Part shown: one piece after another, positions 37,225 to 45,933 of the stretch
How positions within the stretch are numbered: position 1 is the stretch's first letter
Layout of the letters: each line of letters opens with the position of its first letter
Origin: Mycobacterium sp. ELW1
GTDB lineage: Bacteria > Actinomycetota > Actinomycetes > Mycobacteriales > Mycobacteriaceae
DNA: 64,000 nt
Reading direction: 5' to 3'
Assembly: GCF_008329905.1 (NCBI RefSeq)
Contig: NZ_CP032156.1
Span: forward strand, 1 to 64,000
Position numbers and translations under genes: made by a program
Notes under the pieces: generated by a model
The model's input: the letters and a program-made list of their open reading frames with translations, nothing else
Told to the model about the DNA's origin: nothing
Databases searched by the model: none

Positions 37225-38436
37225 ATGACGACGTCGGTGATCGTTGCTGGAGCGCGCACGCCAATCGGCAAATTGATGGGTTCACTGAAGGATTTCTCGG
37301 GTAGTGACCTGGGGGCCGTCGCGATTGCAGGTGCGCTGGACAAGGCTAAGATCCCGGCGTCGGCCGTCGACTGCGTCATCATGGGGCAGGTCCTGACCGC
37401 CGGTGCTGGGCAGATGCCCGCCAGGCAGGCTGCGGTTGCCGCGGGCATCGGCTGGGATGTGCCCTCGCTGACCATCAACAAGATGTGCCTGTCCGGAATC
37501 GATGCCATTGCGCTGGCCGATCAGTTGATACGCGCGGGCGAGTTCGAGGTCGTGGTCGCCGGCGGCCAGGAGTCGATGACCAAGGCGCCCCACTTGCTCA
37601 TGGACAGCCGCGCCGGGTACAAGTACGGCGACGTCACCGTTCTCGATCACCTGGCCTACGACGGTCTGCACGACGTCTTCACCGATCAGCCGATGGGTGC
37701 GCTGACCGAACAGCGCAACGACGCCGACCAGTTCACCCGGGCCGAGCAGGACGAGTTTGCGGCACGTTCGCACCAAAAGGCCGCTGCGGCATGGAAGGAC
37801 GGGGTCTTCGCCAACGAGGTCGTGCCGGTGAAGATCCCGCAGCGCAAGGGTGACCCGATCGAGTTCACCGAGGACGAGGGCATCCGCGCCAATACCACCG
37901 CCGAGTCCCTGGCCGGACTCAAGCCGGCGTTCCGCAAGGACGGCACCATCACGGCAGGCTCGGCGTCGCAGATCTCCGACGGCGCGGCAGCAGTCGTCGT
38001 GATGAGCAAGGAGAAGGCCCAGGAGATGGGGCTGACCTGGTTGTGCGAGATCGGCGCTCACGGTGTGGTGGCGGGCCCTGATTCGACCCTGCAGTCACAG
38101 CCGGCCAACGCCATCAAGAAGGCCATTGCCCGCGAGGGCATTTCGGTCGACCAGCTGGACGTCATCGAGATCAACGAGGCGTTCTCCGCGGTGGCGCTCG
38201 CATCGATGAAAGAGCTCGGCGTCGACCCGGAGAAGGTCAACGTCAACGGCGGCGCGATCGCCGTCGGGCATCCGATCGGCATGTCCGGCGCCCGGATCAC
38301 CCTGCACGCCGCCCTTGAGCTGGCACGACGCCGTGGCGAGCGAAGCAACGGGAAGAAACAGGGTTCCGGTTACGCGGTGGCGGCGCTGTGCGGCGCCGGG
38401 GGCCAAGGCGACGCCCTGGTTCTACGGGTGAGGTGA
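37225..38436 (+). CDS. Acetyl-CoA acetyltransferase (thiolase)
   Basis: Type II thiolase of 403 aa; ATG 37225 is used since AGGAAGG lies 7 bases upstream and the family N-terminus ([14 protein letters not shown]) follows. The nucleophile Cys88 is in [12 protein letters not shown], His349 in [15 protein letters not shown] and Cys389 in ALCGAGGQG. In this context it would cleave acetoacetyl-CoA to two acetyl-CoA, the last step of 2-hydroxyisobutyrate breakdown through the mutase. It begins an operon with pduO (3-bp gap) and cobA behind operator A. Confidence 0.92.
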   Translation: MTTSVIVAGARTPIGKLMGSLKDFSGSDLGAVAIAGALDKAKIPASAVDCVIMGQVLTAGAGQMPARQAAVAAGIGWDVPSLTINKMCLSGIDAIALADQLIRAGEFEVVVAGGQESMTKAPHLLMDSRAGYKYGDVTVLDHLAYDGLHDVFTDQPMGALTEQRNDADQFTRAEQDEFAARSHQKAAAAWKDGVFANEVVPVKIPQRKGDPIEFTEDEGIRANTTAESLAGLKPAFRKDGTITAGSASQISDGAAAVVVMSKEKAQEMGLTWLCEIGAHGVVAGPDSTLQSQPANAIKKAIAREGISVDQLDVIEINEAFSAVALASMKELGVDPEKVNVNGGAIAVGHPIGMSGARITLHAALELARRRGERSNGKKQGSGYAVAALCGAGGQGDALVLRVR

Positions 38437-38439
38437 CCC

Positions 38440-39015
38440 ATGGTGAACCTCACCCGCATATACACCCGCACCGGTGACGCCGGCACGACAAGGCTGGGCG
38501 ACTTGAGCGAGACGTCGAAGCTCGACCTCCGTCTCGAGGCGTACGCAACCGTCGACGAAGCCAATGCGCACATCGGGGTGGCACTCGCCGTCGGTGAGGT
38601 CGAGAACGATGTCGCGGCGGTGCTGATCCACGTGCAGAACGACCTATTCGACGTCGGTGCCGACCTCAGCACACCCATGGTGCCCAATCCCAAGCACCCT
38701 TCACTACGCGTCACCCAGGAGTATGTCGACCGGCTCGAGCAGTGGTGCGACCACTACAACGGTGAACTGGACCCGCTGCGGTCTTTCATTCTCAACGGCG
38801 GGTCATTGACCGCCGCCCACTTGCACGTCGCTCGCACCGTCGTCCGCCGCGCAGAGCGCGCGGCCTGGCATGCCTACGGCGAATATGCGGACAGTATGAA
38901 CCGACTGACGCTGACGTACCTGAATCGACTGTCCGACTTGCTGTTCATCTTCGCGCGATACAGCAACCGGGAGTACGGCGATGTCCTGTGGGTGCCGGGG
39001 GGCGCTCGGTCATGA
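38440..39015 (+). CDS. pduO: PduO-type cob(I)alamin adenosyltransferase
   Basis: ATP:corrinoid adenosyltransferase of 191 aa, structurally unrelated to CobO. Motifs TRTGDAGTTRLGD (ATP binding, N-terminus), AYATVDEANAHIGVA, and the helix RTVVRRAERAAW with NRLSDLLFIFARYSN close to the C-terminus are all present. It makes adenosylcobalamin from scavenged or inactivated cofactor and can hand it to a mutase. Lying between thiolase and cobA under operator A, it is induced with the catabolic pathway rather than by the riboswitches. Confidence 0.93.
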   Translation: MVNLTRIYTRTGDAGTTRLGDLSETSKLDLRLEAYATVDEANAHIGVALAVGEVENDVAAVLIHVQNDLFDVGADLSTPMVPNPKHPSLRVTQEYVDRLEQWCDHYNGELDPLRSFILNGGSLTAAHLHVARTVVRRAERAAWHAYGEYADSMNRLTLTYLNRLSDLLFIFARYSNREYGDVLWVPGGARS

Positions 39016-40178
39016 GCTTGTTCGAGGATTCGATGCAATACGACGCGGACTTTCGTCCCACGCTCGACGTGACGGGCCGCGCGGTTGTCGTGTTCGGAGG
39101 CGGCGGTGTCGCATTGCGTCATGTCGCCGCGCTTACACAGGCCGGTGCGTGCGTGACGGTTGTCAGCCGAGCCGCAGGCGCGTCCATTGTCGATCTGGCC
39201 GCTCGCGGTGTGATCACCTGGCACCAGCGGGATTTCAATCAGCATGACGTCGATGTCGCCCTGCACGAGGCGTGGTTGGTCGTCGCAGCTACGGGACAGA
39301 CAGGCGCCGACGCTGACATCGCCGCGGCCTGCGAGGCGCATCGCATCTGGTGTCTTCACGATCGGCAGCGGAGCCGCGAGAGCTCAGCAGCTGGCCGGGT
39401 GATCCTCGTCGGCGGCGGCCCGGGCGACCCGGGCTTGCTCACCATCGCCGGCCTGCAGGCGCTGCACGCCGCCGACATCGTCGTGACGGACCGGCTTGCT
39501 CCACTTTCGGTGCTCGCCGAGCTCGATCCGGCGGTCGAGGTAATCGACGTGGGCAAAATCCCATTCGGTAAGGCCACAGCACAGCAAGAGGTGAACCGTA
39601 TTCTCATCGAAGGCGCTCAAGCGGGCAAGACCGTCGTCAGGCTGAAGGGCGGCGACAGCTTCCTGTTCGGGCGAGGCGGTGAGGAATTGCTGGCCTGCGC
39701 CTCGGCCGCCGTCGACCTGTCGGTCATTCCGGGTGTCACGTCCGCGCTGGCGGTGCCTGCGCTCGCGGGAATTCCGATCACGCATCGTGGGGTCACACAG
39801 GGTGTCACGGTGGTCTCGGGCCACGTTCCGCCCGGCGACCCGACGTCGACCGTCGACTACGAAGCGCTCGCCCGCTCGGGCACCACGTTGGTGTTTCTCA
39901 TGGCCGTAACGACCCTCTCGGCGATAACGTCGGCCTTGCTCGCACATGGACTCGCCCCGGCGACGCCGGCCGCCACTATCGCCAATGGAACTCTGCCCCA
40001 ACAACATTCGCTGCGTGGGACGCTCGCGGACATCGCCCAGCGCGTGGCTGCGGCCGACATTACTCCGCCAGCGATCACCGTGATCGGAGCAGTCGCGGCG
40101 TTGGACGTGACTGCTCCCCGGCCGGGCGCCGAGCGACCGCCCGCAACTGCGTTGAGTCCGGCGCTCAGCAGCCGCTGA
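39012..40178 (+). CDS. cobA: Uroporphyrinogen-III C-methyltransferase with N-terminal precorrin-2 dehydrogenase-like domain
   Basis: CysG-like protein of 388 aa. Residues 15-130 form a Rossmann domain (AVVVFGGGGVALRHVAALTQAG) like precorrin-2 dehydrogenase/ferrochelatase; it is shorter than in full CysG and may be inactive or only oxidise precorrin-2. Residues 135-375 are the SUMT methylase: VILVGGGPGDPGLLTIAGL, VRLKGGDSFLFGRGGEE and GIPITHRGVTQGVTVVSGH. SUMT opens the corrin branch by making precorrin-2. ATG overlaps the pduO stop. Its place in a catabolic operon ties flux into B12 to substrate. Confidence 0.92.
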   Translation: MSLFEDSMQYDADFRPTLDVTGRAVVVFGGGGVALRHVAALTQAGACVTVVSRAAGASIVDLAARGVITWHQRDFNQHDVDVALHEAWLVVAATGQTGADADIAAACEAHRIWCLHDRQRSRESSAAGRVILVGGGPGDPGLLTIAGLQALHAADIVVTDRLAPLSVLAELDPAVEVIDVGKIPFGKATAQQEVNRILIEGAQAGKTVVRLKGGDSFLFGRGGEELLACASAAVDLSVIPGVTSALAVPALAGIPITHRGVTQGVTVVSGHVPPGDPTSTVDYEALARSGTTLVFLMAVTTLSAITSALLAHGLAPATPAATIANGTLPQQHSLRGTLADIAQRVAAADITPPAITVIGAVAALDVTAPRPGAERPPATALSPALSSR

Positions 40179-40392
40179 CCGGCGGCGACGTCACATCACC
40201 ACGTCCCGCGGTCCGTGAGCGGACAGCCCCGACGATAACACTGTGCTGATCGCTCGCGATGCGAACCGATCCTCGCTGTCGTCATACCACATGCTCGATA
40301 CCGTTCTGGGCCAACGGTGACGCCTGACGAAGTGGCGGCGCTTGTGCGACCGTATGGCATACGGGTGTTGCGCGCCCCCGCTGCCTCATCTA

Positions 40393-40412
40393 TGGTCTAA
40401 CCACAGTTTGGT
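40393..40412. promoter_or_regulatory. Operator B of the regulon (hcm operon)
   Basis: TGGT-CTA-ACCA-CAGTT-TGGT, only 18 bases before the hcmB ATG, so repressor binding would block transcription start or early elongation. The rest of the 250-bp gap from 40179 holds a GC-rich inverted stretch at the cobA end (GCCGC/GCGGC near 40170-40186, no T tract) and nothing else recognised. Confidence 0.75.
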
Positions 40413-40430
40413 CATCCCACAGAATAGGCA

Positions 40431-40859
40431 ATGTCAATGAACCAACCGTCGACGCTTCCCGTCCGCGTAATGCTCGCCAAGATCGGGCTCGACGGACACG
40501 ACCGGGGAGTCAAGGTCGTGGCGCGCACCCTGCGCGACGCGGGTATGGAGGTCATTTACACCGGGCTGCATCGCAGCCCCGCGCAGGTCATCGAGGCGGC
40601 CACCCAGGAAGACGTCGACGTGCTCGGCGTCAGCCTGCTGTCGGGGGCACACATGCCGATCTTCACCAAAATCTTCGAGATCCTCGAGGGAATGGAGGAG
40701 AAGCCGCGGTTCAGCATCGTCGCCGGTGGTGTGATGCCCGACGAAGACGAGATTGAACTGCAGAAGATGGGAGTTGCCGCGGTGCTCGGCCAGGACACCA
40801 CGCCCGAGAAGATCGTCGAAACCATCATGGCCTGCGCTCGCGTGGAAGCCAATTCCTGA
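40431..40859 (+). CDS. hcmB: B12-binding small subunit of 2-hydroxyisobutyryl-CoA mutase
   Basis: Cobalamin-binding subunit of 142 aa. The base-off/His-on motif DxHxxG is D21-G-H23-D-R-G26 within KIGLDGHDRGVKVVARTL. SLLSGAH (near 76-82) and GGVMPDEDEI complete the B12 pocket. In two-subunit mutases (isobutyryl-CoA and 2-hydroxyisobutyryl-CoA mutases) this is a separate protein, unlike methylmalonyl-CoA mutase, in which it is the C-terminal domain. It pairs with hcmA at 43259. It is first in the operon hcmB-ligase-meaB-hcmA, and its stop overlaps the ligase ATG. Confidence 0.9.
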   Translation: MSMNQPSTLPVRVMLAKIGLDGHDRGVKVVARTLRDAGMEVIYTGLHRSPAQVIEAATQEDVDVLGVSLLSGAHMPIFTKIFEILEGMEEKPRFSIVAGGVMPDEDEIELQKMGVAAVLGQDTTPEKIVETIMACARVEANS

Positions 40860-42277
40860 TGGCGGAGATGGAATCGTGGGAGTGGCCGCCCCGCTATGAC
40901 GCGGACTATCGGCCCCCACTCGGGCAAGCGCACTGGTTCCCAGTCCGCGAAACCATGGACCCGGAGCTACGCGATGAGGCGATCCTCGAGCGCATCCGAC
41001 AATTGATGGCGTACGCATGGGAGCGCGCCCCCTTTTACCGCAAGAAGTGGTCGCAGGCGGGTCTGGAGCCAGGCGACATCACCTCGCTGGAGGCCTTCGA
41101 GCACGTTCCGGTGATCAGGAAGGAAGAGCTTCGGCTCGATCAGGCGGAGTACCAGCCTTACGGCAGCTACCTATGCGTCGACCCCATTGACGTCACACAC
41201 ATCAAAGGCACCTCGGGCACGACCGGCCGACCGACCACCTTCGGTATCAACCAGCTCGACTGGGTCTCGGTCGCCAATGCCCACGCCCGGGTCATGTGGG
41301 CTATGGGCATCCGCCCAGAGGACGTGATGCTGATCGGCTCACCGCTGACTCAGTACTGGGGGTCGTGGGGGGCCTATAGCGGCGCCGAGCGACTCGGCGC
41401 CGCAGTGTTCCCGTTCGGAGCCGGCGTCGCCGGACAGAGCCTGCGGACGCTGCAGTGGATGCGCCAAATGTCGGCGACAGTCTTCTACGGCACCCCGTCA
41501 TACGCGTTGCGTCTCGCAGAGGTCGCCGTCGAGAACGACATTGACCCGCGCAGGCTGGGGCTGCGCAAAATGTTCTTCTCAGGTGAGCCCGGCGCGAGCG
41601 TGCCCGCCATCCGGCAGCGCATCATCGACGCCTTCGACGTCGAGGTGTACGACTCGGGCAGCATGGCCGAGGTCGCGCCATGGATGTCGCTCGGTGCCGC
41701 GTCGAACGAACCCGGCGTGTTCACCTGGCAGGACCTCGTATACACCGAAGTCTGCGACCCGGCAACCACGAAGCGCGTTCCGTATGGCAGCGAGGGAACG
41801 CCCGTCTACACCACACTCGAGCGCACCTCGCAGCCGATGATCCGGCTGCTATCCAATGACCTGACGCGCTGGGAAGCACCTGACGCCTCCCGCGGTCGGA
41901 CGTACCCGTTCCTGCCGAAGGGCGTCTACGGCCGCATCGACGACATGTTCCAGATACGCGGCGAGAACATCCAACCGAGCGCGATCGACGACGTGGTGAT
42001 GAGCGCCGAGGGCTACGGCGGTGAGCACCGCATCGTCATCACCCGCGAGGGCACGATGGACGAGCTGCTGGTGCAGGTCGAATTCGATGCCCAACGTACG
42101 ACCGTGACCCAAGACATATGGGTGAAGAAGGTGGGCGCGAACCTGCGGACCGTATTGGGTGTCGGCGCCAAGGTGGTCGCCGTCGCCCCAGCGACGTTCG
42201 AGCGCACCGACTTCAAGGCCCGGCGCGTGATCGACGACCGCAAGCTCTTCGACTCGCTCGAGAAAGAAGCGCAGTGA
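40859..42277 (+). CDS. hcl: Acyl-CoA ligase, probably 2-hydroxyisobutyrate--CoA ligase
   Basis: AMP-forming CoA ligase of 472 aa of the phenylacetate-CoA ligase (PaaK) subfamily. The ATP motif is IKGTSGTTGRPTTFG (about 117-131), VYDSGSMAEVAPW lies near 262, and the C-terminal hinge is KGVYGRIDDMFQIRGENIQPSAID. The known 2-hydroxyisobutyryl-CoA synthetase of the MTBE/tert-butanol pathway belongs to the same subfamily and is clustered with the mutase in the same way. The substrate is inferred from this context; a different short hydroxy or branched acid cannot be excluded from motifs alone. Confidence 0.85.
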   Translation: MAEMESWEWPPRYDADYRPPLGQAHWFPVRETMDPELRDEAILERIRQLMAYAWERAPFYRKKWSQAGLEPGDITSLEAFEHVPVIRKEELRLDQAEYQPYGSYLCVDPIDVTHIKGTSGTTGRPTTFGINQLDWVSVANAHARVMWAMGIRPEDVMLIGSPLTQYWGSWGAYSGAERLGAAVFPFGAGVAGQSLRTLQWMRQMSATVFYGTPSYALRLAEVAVENDIDPRRLGLRKMFFSGEPGASVPAIRQRIIDAFDVEVYDSGSMAEVAPWMSLGAASNEPGVFTWQDLVYTEVCDPATTKRVPYGSEGTPVYTTLERTSQPMIRLLSNDLTRWEAPDASRGRTYPFLPKGVYGRIDDMFQIRGENIQPSAIDDVVMSAEGYGGEHRIVITREGTMDELLVQVEFDAQRTTVTQDIWVKKVGANLRTVLGVGAKVVAVAPATFERTDFKARRVIDDRKLFDSLEKEAQ

Positions 42278-43262
42278 TTGCCACCGCGTCACCCGTGACC
42301 GACCTCGCCGACCGCATCCGCGCGGGCTCCCATGTTTCCCTCGCTCGCGGACTCACTCTCGTCGAGAGTCGCTCCGGCGTCGCCACGGAACTGCTGGCGG
42401 AGATCTGGAAGGACAGCGGGCGCGCACACGTCGTCGGCGTCACTGGCCCCGCCGGTAGTGGCAAGAGCACTCTGGTCACCCAGATGGGGCACGAGTACGT
42501 CGAGCGGGGCGCCAAAGTGGCGATCCTGGCCGTCGACCCATCTAGCGCGTATTCGGGGGGCGCGATCCTCGGTGACCGCATCCGAATGACCGAACTCGCC
42601 GGACGCGAGAACGTCTTCATCAGGTCCATGGCGTCGCGCGGCGCCACCGGCGGGCTGTCCCGGGCCGTCCTCGACGGCATCGTGTTGTTGGACGCCGCGG
42701 GCTATGACGTGGTCATTCTCGAAACCGTCGGCGTGGGTCAGTCAGAAGTCGACGTGATCAGTGTTGCCCACTCCGTGCTGGTGGTCAGCGTCCCTGGGCT
42801 CGGCGACGACATTCAGGCGATCAAAGCGGGCCTCATCGAGATCGCCGACATCCACGTCGTCAACAAAGCCGACCGCCCGGGTGCCGACCTGACGGTCAAA
42901 CAGCTGCGAGAGTCGATCCGGTTGGCCCACCGGCAGGGGGGGATTGGAACGTCCCGATTCTGAAGACGACGGCAGCCACAGGCGACGGAGTCGCTGAGCT
43001 CCTCGACGAAACCGCCAAGCACCGGGGTTGGATGACCGAACACGGCGCCCTGCGTGAGGTCGAGCGCCGCAACGCGGCGACCCGAATCCGCTGGGCGGCA
43101 GAGGCAATCATCGCTGAACGCCTGCGCCCAGGCCATCGTGACTTCGACGTCGCCGTCGATGCCCTGATCGCCCGTGACGAAGAACCCCGACAAGCCGCAG
43201 CCAGGCTGCTGACCGCCATGGCCGTAAACCCAACCCGCATCAATGGAAGAAGACCACTATGA
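42274..43262 (+). pseudogene. meaB: MeaB-like mutase chaperone GTPase, frameshifted at a G7 tract
   Basis: G3E GTPase that guards and reloads B12 mutases. GTG 42274 overlaps the ligase stop (GTGA). The first frame gives GVTGPAGSGKSTLVTQMG (Walker A), AVDPSSAYSGGAILGDRIRM, VILETVGVGQSEVDV and VVNKAD, then stops at 42963 after HRQGGIGTSRF. The proper sequence resumes in another frame right after a run of seven G (42936-42942) as DWNVPILKTTAATGDGVAELLDE and runs to 43262, overlapping the hcmA ATG. Both halves are otherwise well preserved, so the break is recent, a homopolymer error, or a switchable or programmed slip. Confidence 0.8.
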
Positions 43263-44986
43263 CGACCGAGTACACCGAAACCCACGCCACCCCTGAGGAA
43301 CTGCGCCTTGTCACCGACGCGCTGTTCAGCCGCGCCGAGGCCGATCTCGAAGAATGGGAAAACAACGAACTCGCCGACTTCGTCAAGCGCGCTCCCGAGT
43401 CGCAGGAGAACTATCTCAGCGGTGCGGGGATGCCCGTCAAGCGCGTATACGGACCGCAGGATCTACCCGAGAATTGGGGCGAGATTGGTCTACCGGGCCA
43501 GTATCCCTATACCCGCGGCCCGTATCCAACGATGTACCGCGGGCGTAAGTGGACGATGCGCCAGATCGCCGGTTTCGGTCAGGCCGAGGAGACGAACAAG
43601 CGCTTCCAGTATCTGATCGCGCAGGGCCAGACCGGTCTGTCCGTGGATTTCGACATGCCTACCCTCATGGGCCTGGACAGTGACGACGAGATGAGCCTCG
43701 GCGAAGTCGGCCGCGAGGGTGTGGCGATCGACGTGCTGCCGGACATGGCAGCCCTGTTCGACGGTATCGACCTGGAGAACATCTCAGTCTCGATGACGAT
43801 CAACCCCTCGGCGTGGATCCTGCTTGCGATGTACATCGCAGTCGCCGAAGACCGGGGCATGGACCTGAACAAGCTGTCCGGCACGATTCAGAACGATATC
43901 CTCAAAGAGTATGTGGCACAAAAGGAATGGATCTTCCCGGTCCGCCCTAGCATGCGCATCGTGCGGGATTGCATCGCTTACGGCTCCCAGCATCTGGCGC
44001 GCTACAACCCCGTCAATATCAGCGGCTACCACATCAGTGAGGCCGGTGGTAGCGCAGTGCAGGAGGTCGCCTTCACGATGGCCATCACCAAGGCCTACGT
44101 GGAGGACGTCGTAGCAGCAGGAATCGATGTCGACGACTTCGCTTCGCGATTGTCGTTTTTCTTCGTCTCACAGGCCGACATGTTCGAGGAGGTGGCAAAA
44201 TTCCGAGCAGTTCGAAGGTACTACGCAAAGATGATGAAGGAACACTTCGGGGCCAAAAAGCCGAACTCGATGCGGTTGCGCTTTCACGCCCAGACTGCGG
44301 CGGCGACACTGACTAAGCCGCAACCGATGGTGAACATCGTGCGCACCGCGATCCAGGCGCTATCGGCGGTTCTCGGCGGCGCCCAATCGATTCACACGAA
44401 CGGATTGGACGAGGCCTACACGATCCCTAGCGAGATGGCGATGAAACTCGCCCTTCGCACCCAGCAGATCATCGCTGACGAGACCAACATCCCGAACGTG
44501 ATCGACCCGCTGGGCGGCTCCTATTACGTGGAGGCGCTGACCAACCAGATCGAGGACGGCATCCAGGCCTACATGGACAAGGTCGAAGCCATAGGCGGAG
44601 TAGTTGCCGCCATCGAGCAGGGGTTCTTCCAAAAGGAGATTTCCGATACTGCCTACGACTACGCCAGGCGTAAGGCCAGCGGTGATCGACCGGTGATCGG
44701 TGTCAACAAGTACGTTGACGAGCAGGAGGACCAAAAGATCGAAGTCCACAAGCTCGATCCGGAATCCGAAGCCCGCCAGATCACCCGCCTAAAGCAGGTG
44801 CGCGCTGACAGGGACCCTGAGCGGGCTAGGGCCGCGATGAACACGCTCCTGACCGCCGCCCGCGACGAGGCCGTAAACCTGATGCCCGCGACCATCGAAG
44901 CGGTGCGCGCCCATTTGTCGATGGGAGAGATCACTGGAGCGCTGCGTGAGGTCTTCGGCAGCTACCAGGAGACACCGGTGTTCTGA
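43259..44986 (+). CDS. hcmA: 2-hydroxyisobutyryl-CoA mutase large subunit
   Basis: Adenosylcobalamin-dependent acyl-CoA mutase large subunit, 575 aa, lacking the B12 domain, which is HcmB. At the methylmalonyl-CoA mutase substrate positions Tyr89 and Arg207 it has Ile103 (TMRQIAGFG) and Gln221 (KEYVAQKEW), so a carboxylate substrate is ruled out. In GLSVDFDMPTLMG it has Asp130 where methylmalonyl- and isobutyryl-CoA mutases have Ala. Ile103 and Asp130 match Ile90 and Asp117 of Aquincola tertiaricarbonis HcmA at the same offset of 13; these two residues set specificity for 2-hydroxyisobutyryl-CoA. The product would be 3-hydroxybutyryl-CoA. Confidence 0.93.
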   Translation: MTTEYTETHATPEELRLVTDALFSRAEADLEEWENNELADFVKRAPESQENYLSGAGMPVKRVYGPQDLPENWGEIGLPGQYPYTRGPYPTMYRGRKWTMRQIAGFGQAEETNKRFQYLIAQGQTGLSVDFDMPTLMGLDSDDEMSLGEVGREGVAIDVLPDMAALFDGIDLENISVSMTINPSAWILLAMYIAVAEDRGMDLNKLSGTIQNDILKEYVAQKEWIFPVRPSMRIVRDCIAYGSQHLARYNPVNISGYHISEAGGSAVQEVAFTMAITKAYVEDVVAAGIDVDDFASRLSFFFVSQADMFEEVAKFRAVRRYYAKMMKEHFGAKKPNSMRLRFHAQTAAATLTKPQPMVNIVRTAIQALSAVLGGAQSIHTNGLDEAYTIPSEMAMKLALRTQQIIADETNIPNVIDPLGGSYYVEALTNQIEDGIQAYMDKVEAIGGVVAAIEQGFFQKEISDTAYDYARRKASGDRPVIGVNKYVDEQEDQKIEVHKLDPESEARQITRLKQVRADRDPERARAAMNTLLTAARDEAVNLMPATIEAVRAHLSMGEITGALREVFGSYQETPVF

Positions 44987-45016
44987 GGTCGGCAAGCTGC
45001 GGTAGTGCGCGGCATA

Positions 45017-45036
45017 CGGATGAACCACGATGTGGT
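45017..45036. promoter_or_regulatory. Operator C of the regulon (upstream of gntR)
   Basis: CGGA-TGA-ACCA-CGATG-TGGT: the inner palindrome ACCAC-GAT-GTGGT is perfect, while the outer TGGT half is degenerate (CGGA). It ends 46 bases before the chosen regulator start, consistent with autoregulation by a weaker site. Confidence 0.7.
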
Positions 45037-45082
45037 CGGTACAGTCATCTCCTATACGAGCCTGCGGAATAAGGACAGAAGG

Positions 45083-45835
45083 GTGAAGGTGCCGAAGCCA
45101 GCGCCACCTGAGTGGAAGCCGCTCTCCCGCATGCGCACGCATGAGCAGGTGGTCGCGGAGATCGAAAACCGCCTCGACAACGGAAGCTTGAAACCAGGCG
45201 ACCGCTTGCCGCCGGAACGACAGCTGGCCGAGGCACTCGGGGTGAGTCGGGGCGCCGTCCGCGAGGCGCTGCGCATCTTGGAGGCAATCGGCGTGGTGGA
45301 GGCCGGAACCGGTTCGGGTCCCTCCTCCGGTTCGGTGATTGTCAAGGACAGCACGGCGGGTATGGGCATGGTGCTTCGTATTCACCTCCAGCTGGCGTCC
45401 TTCACGCCCGACGACCTGGTGGAAACTCGGCTCATGCTGGAACGGTTGGCGTGCCGGAAGGCCGCTGGCGTCGCATCCGTCGGTGACATCGCCAACCTCC
45501 GTACGCTCATCACACAGATGCGGGGCACTCACACCACAGCAAGCTACAACGATCTGGACGCTGCGTTGCACGTCGAAATCGCGCAGATCTCAGGCAATGG
45601 TCTAGCCTCCGCACTCATGGCGGCGCTACGTGAGGCGCTGCGACAGGCGATGGTGTCGGCCTTCGAACGACTCGAGGATCCAGCCAGCATGATGGAAACC
45701 TTGACAAACGAGCATGAGGCGATCATCGACGCGATTGCCGCGGGTGAGGGTGATTCTGCGGCCGACCTGGTCGCAGAGCATATCCTCAATTTTTACCGTG
45801 CTGTTGGCGTCAGCGACCCCGAGTGGGCGGACTGA
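45083..45835 (+). CDS. GntR-family (FadR-type) transcriptional regulator
   Basis: Protein of 250 aa. GTG 45083 is chosen because AAGGACAGAAGG lies just upstream and earlier in-frame starts would place the operator inside the gene. The winged HTH is at about 20-80: LKPGDRLPPERQLAEALGVSRGAVREALRILEAIGVVEAGTG. A helical FCD ligand domain follows (DDLVETRLMLERLACRKAA, the LDAALHVEIAQISGN metal/ligand motif, and MVSAFERLEDPASMMETLTNEHEAIIDAIAAG). FadR-type proteins bind TGGTnnnACCA, the core of the six operators. The likely ligand is a pathway acyl-CoA or 2-hydroxyisobutyrate. Confidence 0.9.
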   Translation: MKVPKPAPPEWKPLSRMRTHEQVVAEIENRLDNGSLKPGDRLPPERQLAEALGVSRGAVREALRILEAIGVVEAGTGSGPSSGSVIVKDSTAGMGMVLRIHLQLASFTPDDLVETRLMLERLACRKAAGVASVGDIANLRTLITQMRGTHTTASYNDLDAALHVEIAQISGNGLASALMAALREALRQAMVSAFERLEDPASMMETLTNEHEAIIDAIAAGEGDSAADLVAEHILNFYRAVGVSDPEWAD

Positions 45836-45933
45836 AGGCGCCCCACCGGCCAATTACGCGTGACGCCGACGCAGATTCCACGCGACGGTCGGGCCATCGC
45901 GTAGAAACGGAGATCGAGCGGGACCGGTGGACT

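Noticed and set aside
40165..40190. GC-rich inverted repeat at the cobA end as an intrinsic terminator
   Set aside because: The stem is short, overlaps the stop codon and has no following T tract.
45005..45082. Earlier starts for the GntR regulator (45005, 45020)
   Set aside because: They would put operator C inside the gene and lack a ribosome site; GTG 45083 has one and gives the usual family length.
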